A stretch of DNA of 64,000 nt from Macrothele yani (lineage: Eukaryota; Arthropoda; Arachnida; Araneae; Macrothelidae). Of this stretch, positions 22,794 through 34,609 are shown one piece after another. The stretch is from assembly GCA_039090855.1 (NCBI GenBank), contig CM077006.1:47811336-47875335 (forward strand), read 5' to 3'. Every line of letters begins with the position of its first letter. Within the stretch, counting starts at the first letter, position 1. Under the pieces are notes generated by a model, which was not told the DNA's origin, made no database searches, and saw nothing but the letters and a program-made list of their open reading frames with translations. Made by a program: the position numbers and the translations under genes.

Positions 22794-24227
22794 CACACTC
22801 ATCATCAAAAATATAGTTGCACCCAGAAGGAAGCAACCGACAGGAATGAAACTTGGTGGGTTGGTTTGACATTGTGAGACATGCAAATGATTCAAGTATC
22901 ACGCTCGGCTGTGCATGTGACGCAAGCAAGGAGGGGCCATAGTGCTGTGCCTGACTGGCTATATAAGGTCATTCCGTTGTGTGTGCTTGCCATTCTGACT
23001 CATGCTGTTATGATGGTTGCATCCTTTGCAAGTGAAGTATGCCTCGGAGAAAAGTTTGGAAGCCATTTGAGCAGTTGGAGGAGTTCGAGAGGGCGCATCA
23101 TCGGGCTCCGGGAAGCGAGATGGTCTTATTGCCATATTGCGCGCCATACCAGTCGTGCGGATATCACCATAGCATGCTGCTGGCGGCAGTGGATAGAACA
23201 AGGCACACAGCAGCTACAGGAAGGGTCTCTGGGACCTAGATGAATCGTGGAGAGAAAGGACCGACGGGTTCTACGACATGCGCGGAGTGACCCAACAGCC
23301 ACGATTGCGGATATTCAACGAGCAGTGGTGTCCTCCATGCATCATCCGATTAGTGCCAGCACCATTGGCAGACGGCTGCACGATGTAGGACTACACGCAC
23401 ACAGACCGTTACGACGACTGCTCTTAATACCATTGCATCATCGCCAAAGACTGCAATGGTGCTGTGCCAGACTGTCAAGATGCAACTCAGAATGGCAGTG
23501 AGTGATGATCAGTGATGAGTCCCGTTTTTGTCTTGGAGGAGATGACCAATGAATCCTGTGTGGAGGCACTATGGTCAGCACTAAGATGAACGGTTTGTTG
23601 TCGAGCATCATGCATCCAGAAGGGCTGGTGTCAGGCTGTGAGGTGCAATTGCCTACATTGCCAGATCACCTTTGGTGTTCATTACAGGCACTTTGACAGC
23701 CCAACCTTACATTAAAGAGGTCCTGCAATCAAGTGGCCCTATCTTTTCTGAATGCTCACTCCAGTGCGATTTTCCAACAGGACAACGCTCATCCCCATAC
23801 TGCTGCTGTCTTGAGAGCTTGCCTTCAAGGCATTGACACTCTGCCATGGCCAGCTGCATCACCAGACCTATCGCCAATTGAAAATGTGTGGGATGCTATT
23901 GGACGCACTATCCACCCTCCACCTCTACCACACAATTTGCTGGAACTGTGAGAAGATTCAAGCTGCATGGGGTGGCTTATCGCAGGACACCATTAGGAAC
24001 CTGTACAACTCCATGCCAAGACATGCTGTGCCAAGGGATGCTGTGTGAGCAAACATGGTGGCCCGACACCATACTGAGAGACACTACTTATTGGCCTGTA
24101 GCTCAATAAATATTGCCCATATCAGTCTCGATGTTTAATCATTTATTGTTGCTGGTAACCTTGCTCCCGAATAGCATTGCAATCCGACACGTCCTTCTGG
24201 GTGCAACTATTTTTTTGATGATGAGTG
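22794..24227 (+). mobile_element. Tc1/mariner-type transposon copy C
   Basis: Inverted termini share CACTCATCATCAAAAA and TAGTTGCACCCAGAAGG, followed by TA at the right end (24228-24229). The left end has two extra bases. It begins only about 15 bp after Tc1 copy B. Confidence 0.9.
23039..24048 (+). pseudogene. Tc1-type transposase relic (copy C)
   Basis: Several frames are needed. The N-terminus MPRRKVWKPFEQLEEFER is followed after a frame change by RIIGLREARWSYCHIARHT, a helix-turn-helix. Next come DRRVLRHARSDPTATIADIQ, a degraded SDESRF with the first aspartate near 23513, IFQQDNAHPHTA with the second, and SPDLSPIENVWDAIG with the glutamate. Frameshifts and stops make it non-functional. 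The combination marks a Tc1-group DD34E transposase different from copies A and B. Confidence 0.88.
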
Positions 24228-24264
24228 TATATACGTGTGTGTGTGTGTGTGTGTGTCAACTGAA

Positions 24265-24604
24265 AGCAGCATGGAGAGAGATGCATGCTTGGTGTAACCA
24301 GCAGAGATAAGAAGAGGAACTCATGGATAAGGAAAATGACATGAGTGAAAGACATCAGGATCAGAATAAAATCCTGGAAATGGCAGTGGGCTGGACATGT
24401 TGCCAAAACAGACCACTGATGAACAACTGGAATTCTAGACTGGATAACAAGGAACAGAAAAAGACCATGCGGGAAATGGATGGACAAAATTCGAAAGCAT
24501 GCAGAAGTGACGTGGAGGAGAATGGTGCAACATAGACCATTGTGGAAGAAACTTGGAGAGACTTTCATCAGTGGATTGATGATGGTTGACAATGATGATA
24601 AATT
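24265..24604 (+). pseudogene. RTE retrotransposon 3' fragment
   Basis: Matches the last ~340 bases of the RTE copy ending near 57190, through the GGTTGACAATGATGAT tail. It covers the C-terminal protein tail (family motif WQWAGHTARR). Stops and indels are present. It is a typical 5'-truncated insertion. A (GT)n run lies just upstream (24232-24257). Confidence 0.85.
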
Positions 24605-25384
24605 TTCAATCAAACAAATTTTCAAGAAGTTTGGATTTCATTTGGGTTTGGTTATCAGTTCCAGCCCTTCTATCATCTTGGTTCTTCTTTCATATTTAAC
24701 AGTCCTTAGAAAGCTGAACCATTCCTTTCTTGCCTCTGCATACAATCCTCAGAAAGCTGCACATTTCTTCTTGTCTCTTTATCTAACCGACAGCATTACT
24801 TTTTCATGATCAGTACAAGAGTTAATCATTTAGTATTATTTCTCCACAAAGTCAAATAGTCATTGTGGATATTTTCCATATAAAGAAGTCGTGAGAAGCA
24901 CAGCAGATATAAAATTTAGAATTACATAGATTGGTGTGGTTTATTAGATTACTGGGAGCATGATCACCATAGGATTAGTATGATAAATGAAGCTATAGAT
25001 AGCATGAGAGTAACACTGAGTAGTCTGCATTTAAATCCCCGAAGAGATCAAATTGTCAGGGTGGAGTGTCATTAGTTCAGCACATAGAGATGTTTTACAC
25101 TGTGTAAAATGAAATCTGTGATCTCTTAGTTTTGTGCGAAAAATTTTTGCATAGTGATATGAATTAAAATATCACTACACTGCAGATGGTTCAAGTGTTT
25201 CATGTGCAATAAAACTGGCATTTTGAGTAATATATCCTTTGCAAATGAAGCCTGGTTTCCTTTCACAGGATAATAAGCCAAATTTTTTTCTGTGAAGGTG
25301 AAGAAATTTTATGCATGTTTCGAAAATAAAGTGCGCTTCCAAGATATTTTATGAACATTAATTTGTGATTTGTTAATTTCTGAG
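24605..25384. other. No gene recognised
   Basis: AT-rich intronic sequence with only short open stretches. Confidence 0.45.
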
Positions 25385-25513
25385 ATACAAGATAAAGGTA
25401 AACACTATAATTTGTGCGTAAATACTAGCATTAAAAGAAATCCGTCTTGTTGCACGATGATAATTATTCAGCTAAAAAACGAAATCTATGTACAGGTTAA
25501 AAAACACGAGCAC

Positions 25514-25542
25514 TTTCAGTGTCACAGTGACACCTTCATCAG
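25514..25542 (-). ncRNA. Hammerhead ribozyme-like core, left arm copy
   Basis: Reverse complement of the motif at 26027-26071: CTGATGA, a perfect GTGTCAC/GTGACAC stem and GAAA. Same family, opposite strand. Confidence 0.6.
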
Positions 25543-26026
25543 ATGTGATTTCACCATGTGGTTACATATGCTGGTCTTAAATACGTGGAGCAGATGCATC
25601 ATGGGAAAGGTAATGTCAGTGTCACATGATATACCATATAACAAGACAGTCAAAAAAAGCATAATTAGCCAATGAAAATTACTCAACAGAAACAATAGTT
25701 ATTGTGCTGTCCTTCCCAATAAGATTGCTCCAGGGTTCAGGTAAAACACAAGGATAATAGTCATTACAGCAGCGTGTATTATAAGCCAATAATAATACAC
25801 GTTGCTGTAATGACTATTATCTTTGTGTTTTGCCTGAACCCTGGAGCAATCTTATTGGGAAGGACAGCACAATAACTATTGTTTCTGTTGAGTAATTTTC
25901 ATTGGCTAATTATGCTTTTTTTGACTGTCTTGTTATATGGTATATCATGTGACACTGACATTACCTTTCCCATGATGCATCTGCTCCACGTATTTAAGAC
26001 CAGCATATGTAACCACATGGTGAAAC

Positions 26027-26071
26027 CACATCTGATGAAGGTGTCACTGTGACACTGAAAGTGCTCATGTG
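26027..26071 (+). ncRNA. Hammerhead ribozyme-like motif, right arm copy
   Basis: All core parts can be placed. Stem I is CACAT (26027-26031) with ATGTG (26067-26071). The core CTGATGA lies at 26032-26038, stem II is GTGTCAC/GTGACAC, and GAAA is at 26057-26060. A two-pair stem III would leave cleavage after CTC at 26066. Very short stem III is described for hammerheads of Penelope-like elements. Self-cleavage is inferred, not shown. Confidence 0.6.
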
Positions 26072-26384
26072 TTTTTTAACCTGTACATAGATTTCGTTTT
26101 TAGCTGAATAATTATCATCGTGCAACAAGATGGATTTCTTTTAATACAAGATAAAGGGTTAGTAATACTAAATTCAAAATTTATCATGTTCAGTTTTAAA
26201 TTGAAAATAGATATTTTGTTTCTTAAAATCAATTGCTGTTCAGTATGAACCAAATAGCTATGTTTGCAGCTGTTTTTCAGGATGAACTCCAGTTCTTGAG
26301 AAATAATTTTTTTCAGAATTTTACATGCTTTGAATTTTTTTTTCTTGATAAATTGGGTAATGTTAGTTTTTGACAGTACATCAT

Positions 26385-26386
<2 letters not shown>

Positions 26387-26449
<63 letters not shown>
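26387..26449 (+). repeat. (TG)31 microsatellite just upstream of exon B
   Basis: Uninterrupted TG dinucleotides ending 33 bases before the exon B acceptor, followed by a T-rich tract. Confidence 0.98.
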
Positions 26450-26454
<5 letters not shown>

Positions 26455-26482
26455 GCCTAAAGTATTTCTTTTCTTTTTCCAG

Positions 26483-26674
26483 ATAGCAAATAGTGTATTT
26501 CAAGCTGCACTATTGAATCCTGATAGAGAAGATTTTGTATCCCTTTTTCTTAGACAAGGATTTCAAGTGCACAGATATTTGAATTCAATCACTCTTGTTC
26601 ACCTGTTTAAGCACTCTCTGAAAGAACAATTTTTCCATCTAGTTTGTTGGCAAGGTGTTTTAGGTTATGGACTG
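26483..26674 (+). CDS. TRPM-family cation channel, exon B
   Basis: Exon of 64 codons, phase 0 at both ends, between acceptor TTCTTTTTCCAG and donor CTG/GTATGT. The encoded segment includes FQAALLNPDREDFVSLFLRQ and then VHRYLNSITLVHLFKHS. It matches the TRPM pattern '[31 protein letters not shown]' that directly follows the exon A signature. Exon A (phase 0 end) can therefore join it without any gap in the family alignment. No stop or frameshift is present. It is part of the cytoplasmic N-terminal region ahead of the pore domain. Confidence 0.87.
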
Positions 26675-26989
26675 GTATGTACAAATTGAACACTTTAATA
26701 GTGAAAAAAAGAAGAAAAAAGTGAAATTTTCCTTCCCAAAGGAATTTAAGTTTTGTGCCCAAAGTTTGTAGTGATACATAAAGACTAACTACTTCAGTTG
26801 CATCTTTTAGTTATGATGCATATGAAAAGAATATTGTTTGCACAAGTGAAAGCTACCAGTGGAATGCCTATTAATGTGAAATTTTGTATTTGACATGAAA
26901 TTTTAGCAAAAATACAGATGATGGTCACACATGTTTAGAACGACTTTCCAGCAATATAATTAATGTTTAAAATAAAACTATTTTTTCTG

Positions 26990-28150
26990 TCTGATAGCCC
27001 TTTTTCTGGACTATGAATCTGCATCTGGATTTCCAAGGTAACACTGTATTTTTAAAATTGGTCTTCCACTGTTTTCTGTAGTCCAATTATTCTTTTAGGT
27101 CTACGTTTAGAAAGCAGTCTTTTTACCAGTCCAAAAGCACAATAGTCCATTAGTAACACATCAGGGGACTATGGAGGAATATGAGTAAAAGGTATAGACT
27201 TGATACCCATCTCTTCATTCATTTCTTCAAGAAATGGAGTGGTAGATTTGGATGTACGACTGGTAGCCTTATCTTAATCGAGTTATACTCTTTGAAGGCT
27301 CTGTGGATAAAGTAATGTTATTTCCTCTATTTATAGAAGTTAAAACACTATATTGGAAATATGTAGAATTGATTATAACATTCTCTTCATTTTTTTATTT
27401 TAATTTCCCATTTTTTGAGAAACCAGCAATAATCACGAATTCTTGACTGAAACTTTATATGGATTCCTGGAACCAAGTTTGTAAATCTTTTTCTGCTCTT
27501 TTGTGATAGTAAATCAAACTTTTTTGTTACAGTAGTTTATGTAGATTGATGCTTCATCCATAGTCACAATAAATTTCTATCTGTCTCCAGCTGAGTGATT
27601 TTTATAAAGAAATCTACACCGTGTTCTGCACTCAACCACATACCTAGGCAAAAAGCTGCGAACATTACATTTTTTTTTCTTTCTTCAGATTCAGGCCTTT
27701 GTTTGTTACCTTGTTTAAAATTGATACATAGATTTTTAATGACTTAGTGATTGCTTTTTGTGTCAGTGGATTTTGTTTTAAGACCAGAGACCTTACTTTT
27801 GAAATAGTCATAAAAGTGTACCTTCTTTGGATATTCATTTGGTGTTCTTTTTCCTGTTTAAAAGCAATGCTTGAGGATTTCCGCCTCTATTACTAATAAT
27901 ATTGTTTATTTTACGTTTAGAAAAGTTAATTCCATGATTTTTACAGCATTTTGTAATTACAGAGTAGGAATATTTCTCTTCATAAAGAGAAAAACATAAC
28001 TTATCCACAGCTTGTTTACATACACCTTTTTTTTAGCAGGCAATATTTAACTGCAGCAGATGTTTCTTTCGTGTTCAACTAACATGCTGTTGCCAATTTC
28101 AGTTGTTTGAAAAAATTCATCAAAAACATTCTAAAAATGTGAGAACATCC
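26990..28150 (-). pseudogene. Degraded mariner-like (IS630 superfamily) transposase
   Basis: On the minus strand scattered blocks match one mariner-like family. They are an N-terminal SLYEEKYSYSV-like region (around 27960-28000), VTMDEASIYINYCNKK with a first aspartate (around 27560), DKATSRTSKSTTPFLEEMN (around 27240) and SPDVLLMDYCAFGLVKRLLS (around 27140). The last two blocks carry the remaining acidic residues, 41 apart. The C-terminal end CRFIVQKKGYQ is near 27000. Many stops and indels are present. Terminal repeats were not identified. Confidence 0.65.
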
Positions 28151-28324
28151 TCTGTATGTACATAAAAAAGAAATCAGAAATCAAAGAAGGGAAAATGCTT
28201 TTGAGATTTTTTTTTACTCCCTTTTTTTCTTTTTCATGATGAGGTATGTATTTGTATTTAAGTGAATCATAAAATATCATATGTACTGAAATTGCATTCT
28301 TTCTTTTTGTGTGTTTTTTCTTCT

Positions 28325-28400
28325 ATAGTTCAGCTCCTTCTATAGTTCAGCTCCTTCTATAGTTCAGCCATTCATAGAGGGCTCTCCTTCTATAGTTCAG
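28325..28400. repeat. Short tandem repeat TTCTATAGTTCAGCTCC, three to four copies
   Basis: A 17-base unit repeated three times, then once more with an inserted CATAGAGGGCTCTCC. The same phrase (GAGGGCTCTCCTTCTATAG) occurs in the terminal repeat of the transposon at 28771-36621, so this is a displaced piece of that repeat. Confidence 0.85.
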
Positions 28401-29536
28401 ATGTTATGAATTTCACATAATGTATAAGCATTTTTTTTCAACTTTCCAACCATAGGTTGAAGAAATGTATATGCTTCAGCTTTGTCTGTCTGTCTGTCCT
28501 TTTGTCCGCACATTAATTCACTTAAAAATGGTTCGATTTCAATGAAATTTTAGTATGTGGTAGGGGACAACCTGGGGGAACCCTATTGAAAATGGGCGAA
28601 ATGAGGTCAAAGGTCAGGACATAAGAGTGGGATCCATTCCATTGCCCTTATGCGTCATAACTTACGTAAAAATCTTTCGATTGCAACAAAACTTCATGTT
28701 GTTCCGGAGATGTACTGAATCGGTTGTGTTTAATATCATCAAAATGGGGTCAAAGGGGCAGGACACAGGAGAGTCATTCTATGTCAGATCACCTAGGCCA
28801 TGTCACCCACCGACTCGGATTTTAATGAAACTTGGCAGGTAGATATACCCGATAAAGATATGGGAAAATCCTAAGTTTCAGTTTTTTAAACCTCATAGTT
28901 TTTAAAATACAGTATTCCAAAATTTAGTCAAACATTCAGTTTTGCAGCTGTGCAGTAGCATGCCCCTTTTTACATAACATGCTGTAGTTTGTGTGCTACT
29001 GAATTTAGGAGAATGAAACTTTGGAATCACATGGAAAAGGGTCCCTACATATTGAAAACACTTTTCATTTTACCTGAAACACCAGTTAAGTGAGCGCCAC
29101 CTAGTGGTGAAGTGAAAAATTACAGCAAAATTTAGACATCTTATGGGAGGCTCTGTAGAATATTGCTCTTGCATGAGGGAGATAATTTTTTTTATATTGA
29201 TGTTTAACACATCCAATGGCATATTTGAAAAAAATTGGTGGTTATCAGCATATTTTCTCAGATGGTTAAAATTATCTGAATTTCATAGAGGGCTCTCCTT
29301 CTATAGTTCAGCCAATTTGTTCTACAAACCTGACCCACCGTTTTGGATTTTGCTGAAAATTAGCATGTAGGTTTACCTAACAAAGCTGCAAAACACTGCA
29401 ATTTTTTTTTTCCGCATTCCATAGTTTCAGAGATACAGCACTCGAAAGTTAGGCCTAACCACTCGTTCAACAACAAACTGATCCTGTTGTAAATGATGAA
29501 GCATATCATGTGGCAGTTTTTAAACTTAAATCTTTA

Positions 29537-29584
<48 letters not shown>

Positions 29585-30728
29585 CACAAGATATAGTTAC
29601 TCTCACATGATGAGGGGTAAGAACCTCTGCAAAAATTAAAAGAAATAGTTTGTTCATTTTTTACATAAAATTTCAACTTTCCAATTTGCTACCCTGTAGT
29701 ATACCTTGAGAATAATCAAACATGTGATTTTGTTAATAACTTGCTATCTAGGTAGCAACAAGATCCCCCCCCCCAAAAAAAAAAAAAAAAAAAAAAAGAA
29801 AGAAAAAGTAATTTCTTGTATACCAGGATTTTTTTCCAGTTTTGGTAAATTTCCAAATCAAATTTAAAGGCTAACTATTTTTAAATGTAATCCTTATAGT
29901 TGAAAAAATAAATTCCTATATTCTTAATAACTAATAATTTGGACTCAATCTGCAGTTATTTTGGCTCCATTTTTTACAATTGGCAAAGTGAAACAAAATC
30001 AAATAGAAATTTTTAAGCACTGACTAATTTTTAACTACTTTGAAACATTATGTGAAATAAATTTTTTAGAGTATCAGTGCACAAAGCATCAACAGGAGTA
30101 ACCATTTTTAGCATTGCATAGAACACATTTCAACATGTCACAAGTTTGCTTTATCAGCTGATTTAATCATCACAAAGGGATGTTGGTAGAGAAAATGTTG
30201 AAAGATAAGAACTTTCTGAAATATGTTTCAGGGAATGGAGCTTTATTTTGGGTTTTAAAATTCCAGTCAATGACAGTAGGGTTTTAAACTGACAGGCAAT
30301 GTTTATTTTTGGTTTGGTTTTAAACTGACAGGCAATGTTTATTTTTGGTTTGGTTTTCAACTGCCAATCAATGTTTAGTTTTGGTTTGGTTTCCAATCTG
30401 CTAATAAATGTTTAGTTTTGGTTAGGTTTCTTCAACTGCCAATCCAAGTTTAGTTTTGGTTTTGGTTTCAGCTAACAAGCCAATGAGGTTTTAGTTTGAT
30501 CTTTTTTTGTTTTGGTTTGTTTCACTAGTACCCTGGTCATGACCAACCCCCTTTGGTTTGCCTTTCAGTTTAGAGTTTTAGCTTGCTGAGAGAGTAAGAT
30601 TTAAGTTAACTGTTACTGTTCTTTTGCTGAGAGGGGAAGTTTTCTTAGTTTATACATATTGTCTTACTGCTTACTTCCTTAGTAATGGATAGTTTATACA
30701 TATTGTCTTACTGCTTACTTCCTTAGTA

Positions 30729-32519
30729 ATGGATCAACAAAACTTCTGCAGTGTTGGGCAGTTGACCCAAACACCATGTCACAAAACATCCTATGTTTCA
30801 CAAAGGGGACTGACTGAAAGAGTTGAGGAGATAAGTGAAGTTAATAAGGAAATACTGTGTTTAAGAGCTGAAATAGACTGTGGAAGTATTGTGACATTAT
30901 GTTTTCATCAGGAATACTACTATGTAACATAATTTGAGGAAAAACAAAAATCATGCTGCAATCCATTTCAAGTTCATAAAAAATCTGCTAGAAGCTCTCT
31001 AAGGATGGCCAGTCTATGATTAGCAAAGGAATTTATGCAAACACATGTTAATGTCAAACCTGGGCAGAAGATCTGTTGTAACTGTAGAAATAGGGCTATG
31101 AGACTAGAGGAAGCAAGCTCTGAATCTGGTTTAGACATCACAGCTGCACAGTATGAAAGTGAAAGCACAAGTGACAACGAATTAATGCTACTATAAGAAT
31201 CAGTAGAAAAAGAACAAACACTGGACGAAATTAATATTGGCATGAGTAATATTAGCTGTTCTCCTTTGAAGCTGCATTCTGTACCACAGCACAGAAGATT
31301 GTCATATGGAAAAAGGAAAATAAAACGAATACAATCAAGTGTTAAACATAAAGTTGCCCGTGTACTGCAACAAGATTTTTCAAGTTCTGAAAATGAAGAT
31401 ACCCCTGAGACCAGTGCAACAAAGCAAAAGGCCAAAGATTTAGATAAGCTTGTTTGTGGCTCTGATGAAAGAGAAACTTCCCACATTGAACAGGCAAAAT
31501 GAATTCCAAATGCTAACAATTGCACCTCCATCCTGGTCCCAAAAGATGATTATTGAAACATTTCAGGTGTCAGAATATCTAGTGCGACAATCTAAAAAAT
31601 TGATTGAGAAAACAGGAATCATGTCACTACCAGAACCAAGGATAGGAAAAAAACTGAGCAATGAAACATTGCAATTAATTCAAGGATTTTATGAAGATGA
31701 CACATCTTCTCGGCAGATGTCAGGAAAAAGGATTTTGTAAGCATCAGAAGAAATCAGCATGTGCAAAAGAGGCTAATTTTGTGCAATCTTAAAGAACTGT
31801 ATAGCTCTTTTAAACCGCAATATCCTGACAGAAAGGTTGGATTTTTGAAATTTTGCACTGTAAGACCAAAATGGTGTGTTTTAGCAGGTACTGTTGGTAT
31901 GTGTGTGCACTATACTGTATGTGTGTGCATTATACATCAAAATGTTATATTACTTCTGAATGCTGCTCAGTTCAAGGAATCGTATGAAACACTAATGTGT
32001 TACATGGTTTGTGACTTGAAAGATCGTAACTGCATGCTCAGACACTACAAAAACTGCCCGTCTACAAATAACTTAGCAAATTTTTTGAAAACAAAATTTG
32101 AAGACTGATGAAAGTGATACCATAGAATTCAGTCAGTGAGTATCAAGTGGAAGAACAGAATTAATTAAACAAACTTTAACAATAGAAGATTTTATGCAAA
32201 TGCTATTGTTGAAGATGGAAAAACTTATCCCACATGCATACATTGCAAAAGAACAATCCTGGTTTCTAAAGGAACTCAAAGAAATGCTAACGCCAGACAT
32301 GGCAATTGTTCTTATGGACTTCAGTGAGAACTACTCATTTGTCATACAAGATGAGGCACAAGGCTATCATTGGACATCAGAGGCATGCACAGTTCACCCA
32401 GTTATTATGCACACAAGAGGTGAGACACAGTTGCTTGAAATCTCCAGTCACTGCTTCTTTTCTGACGATCTGGACCACGATGCTTGTATGGTGTACAGAA
32501 TTCAACAAACAACAATGCA
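30729..32519 (+). pseudogene. Transposase-like protein of the long-TIR element, 5' part
   Basis: N-terminal and middle part of a protein family I recognise from many invertebrate genomes as uncharacterised TE-like genes. Blocks in order: CCNPFQVHKK and PGQKICCNCRNRA (paired cysteines, around 30955-31110); SCSPLKLHSV and SYGKRKIK (31255-31330); FQVSEYLVRQSKKLIEKTGI (31562-31620); HVQKRLILCNLKELY; WCVLAGTVGM with CVCIIHQNV (31870-31945); HYKNCPSTNN; IAKEQSWFLKELKEM; and VLMDFSENYSFVIQDEAQGY (32307-32370), whose aspartate may be catalytic. Several frame changes and stops occur. The PLE interrupts it after the codons for QQTTM. Confidence 0.8.
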
Positions 32520-32814
32520 TCAATTCCTATTAGTAGTTCTAATTCAGACTATTAATAGCTCTCATCATGCTACTATTCTCTTTTACGTGTAAATTTCAAA
32601 ATAACTTGTACAATATTCTAGAAGATAATGCTTACCTTGGCATTCCTTACTAGTGATGAAACACATTTCATGACACGTTTTCCTGTCTTTGTTGATGTTA
32701 TTGCCCTAATGTCCGTTGTATGAGATGTATAACTTTACTTCAACACACTTTTCGCTGGGTATACTCAGTGGATCTTCACTTTAGGAATCAAAAATATCAA
32801 CTTTTATCATTCTT

Positions 32815-32858
32815 TATACTCGAAATTTTCGCCCAGTCTCTGGGCATCCTCAGAGCGT
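32815..32858 (-). ncRNA. Hammerhead-like motif in the inverted PLE arm
   Basis: On the minus strand: CTGAGGA, a GCCCAG/CTGGGC stem with AGA loop, then CGAAA. The core bases are kept. One base is missing in stem I compared with the right-arm copy, which weakens pairing with GAGTAT. Confidence 0.6.
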
Positions 32859-33279
32859 GGCGACTTTTCCACTGATGTTCATGGTTAACTTCATGCTAAT
32901 GGAGTCCGATACTCCTCGTTGCCATTCGTCAGATGTCAGATATACTTTCTTGGATACATTTCTTTATCAAGCCCTGCTAGCGCCATCTATGTTTCATCAA
33001 TCTAACTCTTTTTTTTTTTTTCCTATCCCTGTTTTCTTGTCTTTTTTGTCGGTTTTTCTTTTGTTGTTCTTTTTCTTGTCTTATTAGTTCTTTCCACAGG
33101 CTAGATAATGTGCTAGGGTCGTTCTGGTTACATACCCTTGTTTTATTTTTATAGATTAAGATTGCTTCTTCCCTCCTCATTTGCCTTTCAGATTTTTTAT
33201 TCCTTTTTAGCATTTTAATTTCATCGAATTTTGGGAAAGTCTGGTTTTCAATGCAGAATTGCACTAATTTCTTTTCAAG

Positions 33280-33666
33280 GTGGCCCTATGGGATCCCCAT
33301 TATCGGCATTATATGCAGAAGTGATAATGGCATTCCTTGAAAAAGAAATTATTTAAACTCTACCAAAAAAACCAATACTATACGCTCGATATGTAGACGA
33401 CATTATTATTATGTCAAAACTTAACAAAGCCGAGCTACAAGATCTAGCACAGTGTTTTAGCGAAATTTGTAACACAATAGAGCTAACTATAGAATTTGAA
33501 GAGGATAGTCGCCTATCCTTCCTGGACATTCAACTAAAGAAAAACAAAAATAAATTTGAAGACTCTGTGTTCAGGAAAGCAACTTACATACTGTACTGAT
33601 ACCATACTCGTCGCACCACCCAGTGATACATAAAAAAATAACAGCAAAGTAAACCTGATACAGAGA

Positions 33667-33702
<36 letters not shown>

Positions 33703-34414
33703 GTCTAACAACAGGCTAAAAAATCAAGAGCTTGAGTTCATTTCGAAAATATCACAAGAGTGTGGTTACCCGAGTAAGCTAATTAAAAAATGGATACATG
33801 AGAGTAAAAAGCATGTGACTTAGAGAAAATGAAGGCCAAGAAGTGTACAATCAAAAGAAGGCGAGGAATAAAAAATTGAAATACATTGGCGCATTCCCAT
33901 ACTTGGAAAGAGTTAGTAAAGAAATTAATAGGCGATGTGCTAAATATGACTTACAACTAGGAAGTTCAGTGAACACCTTGAAAAATCTGACTGTTAACAA
34001 AAAAACAGAAGAAAAAATACTAGAAGAATCAGGATCCTACAAAATTCCAATTGCACACATACCCCCATTATCGTACATTGGTAGTACGAAAAACAGGTTA
34101 AAAAAAAGACTTAAACAACACATATCTAACTGGCAAAAAAAAAAGCAAAAACTGCATTAGTGCAATTCTGCATTGAAAACAAGACTTTCCCAAAATTCGA
34201 TGAAATTAAAATGCTGAAAAGGAATAAAAAATCTGAAAGACAAATGAGGAGGGAAGAAGCAATCTTAATCTATAAAAATAAAACAAGGGTATGTAACCAG
34301 AACGACCCTAGCACATTATCTAGCCTGTGGAAAGAACTAATAAGACAAGAAAAAGAACAACAAAAGAAAAACCGACAAAAAAGACAAGAAAACCGGGATA
34401 GGAAAAGAAATTAA
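33280..34414 (+). pseudogene. Penelope-like reverse transcriptase plus GIY-YIG endonuclease relic
   Basis: The protein starts inside the reverse transcriptase with GGPMGSPLSALYAEVIMAFL. It continues with the catalytic YARYVDDIIIM block and FEEDSRLSFLDIQLKKNKNK. A (CA)n run lies at 33667-33700, after which comes a region with YIGAFPYLERVSKEINRR. The endonuclease domain is SYKIPIAHIPPLSYIGSTKN followed by RLKKRLKQHI. Its C-terminal continuation is FCIENKTFPKFDEIKMLKRN (34165-34225). This domain order is typical of Penelope-like elements. The N-terminal half of the reverse transcriptase is absent and several frameshifts and stops occur. Confidence 0.9.
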
Positions 34415-34565
34415 AGAAAAAAGTGTTACATTGATGAAACATAGATGGCACTAGCAGGGCTTGATAAAGAGATGTATTCAAGAAAGTATATCCGACGAAT
34501 GGCAACAAGGAGTATCAGACTCCATTAGCGCGAAGTTAACCACGAACATCGGTGGAAAAGTCGCC

Positions 34566-34609
34566 ATGCTCCTGAGGATGCCCAGAGACTGGGCAAAAAT
34601 TTCGAGTAT
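34566..34609 (+). ncRNA. Hammerhead-like motif in the right PLE arm
   Basis: Stem I is ATGCTC (34566-34571) with GAGTAT (34604-34609). The core CTGAGGA lies at 34572-34578 and stem II is GCCCAG-AGA-CTGGGC. The invariant G of the GAAA box is replaced by A here (GGGCAAAAA), so this copy is probably inactive. The inverted copy keeps that G. Confidence 0.6.

Larger units (their letters stand above)
25399..26143. mobile_element. Palindromic insertion, probably a Penelope-like element remnant
   Basis: Two ~352-bp arms (25431-25782 and 25792-26144) are nearly perfect reverse complements around a 9-base loop. The whole is flanked by an exact 14-bp direct repeat ATACAAGATAAAGG (25385-25398 and 26144-26157). 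About 32 unpaired bases separate the left repeat from the left arm. This layout repeats that of the PLE at 32520-34824. Each arm contains a hammerhead-like motif, known from PLE terminal repeats. No reverse transcriptase remains. Confidence 0.65.
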
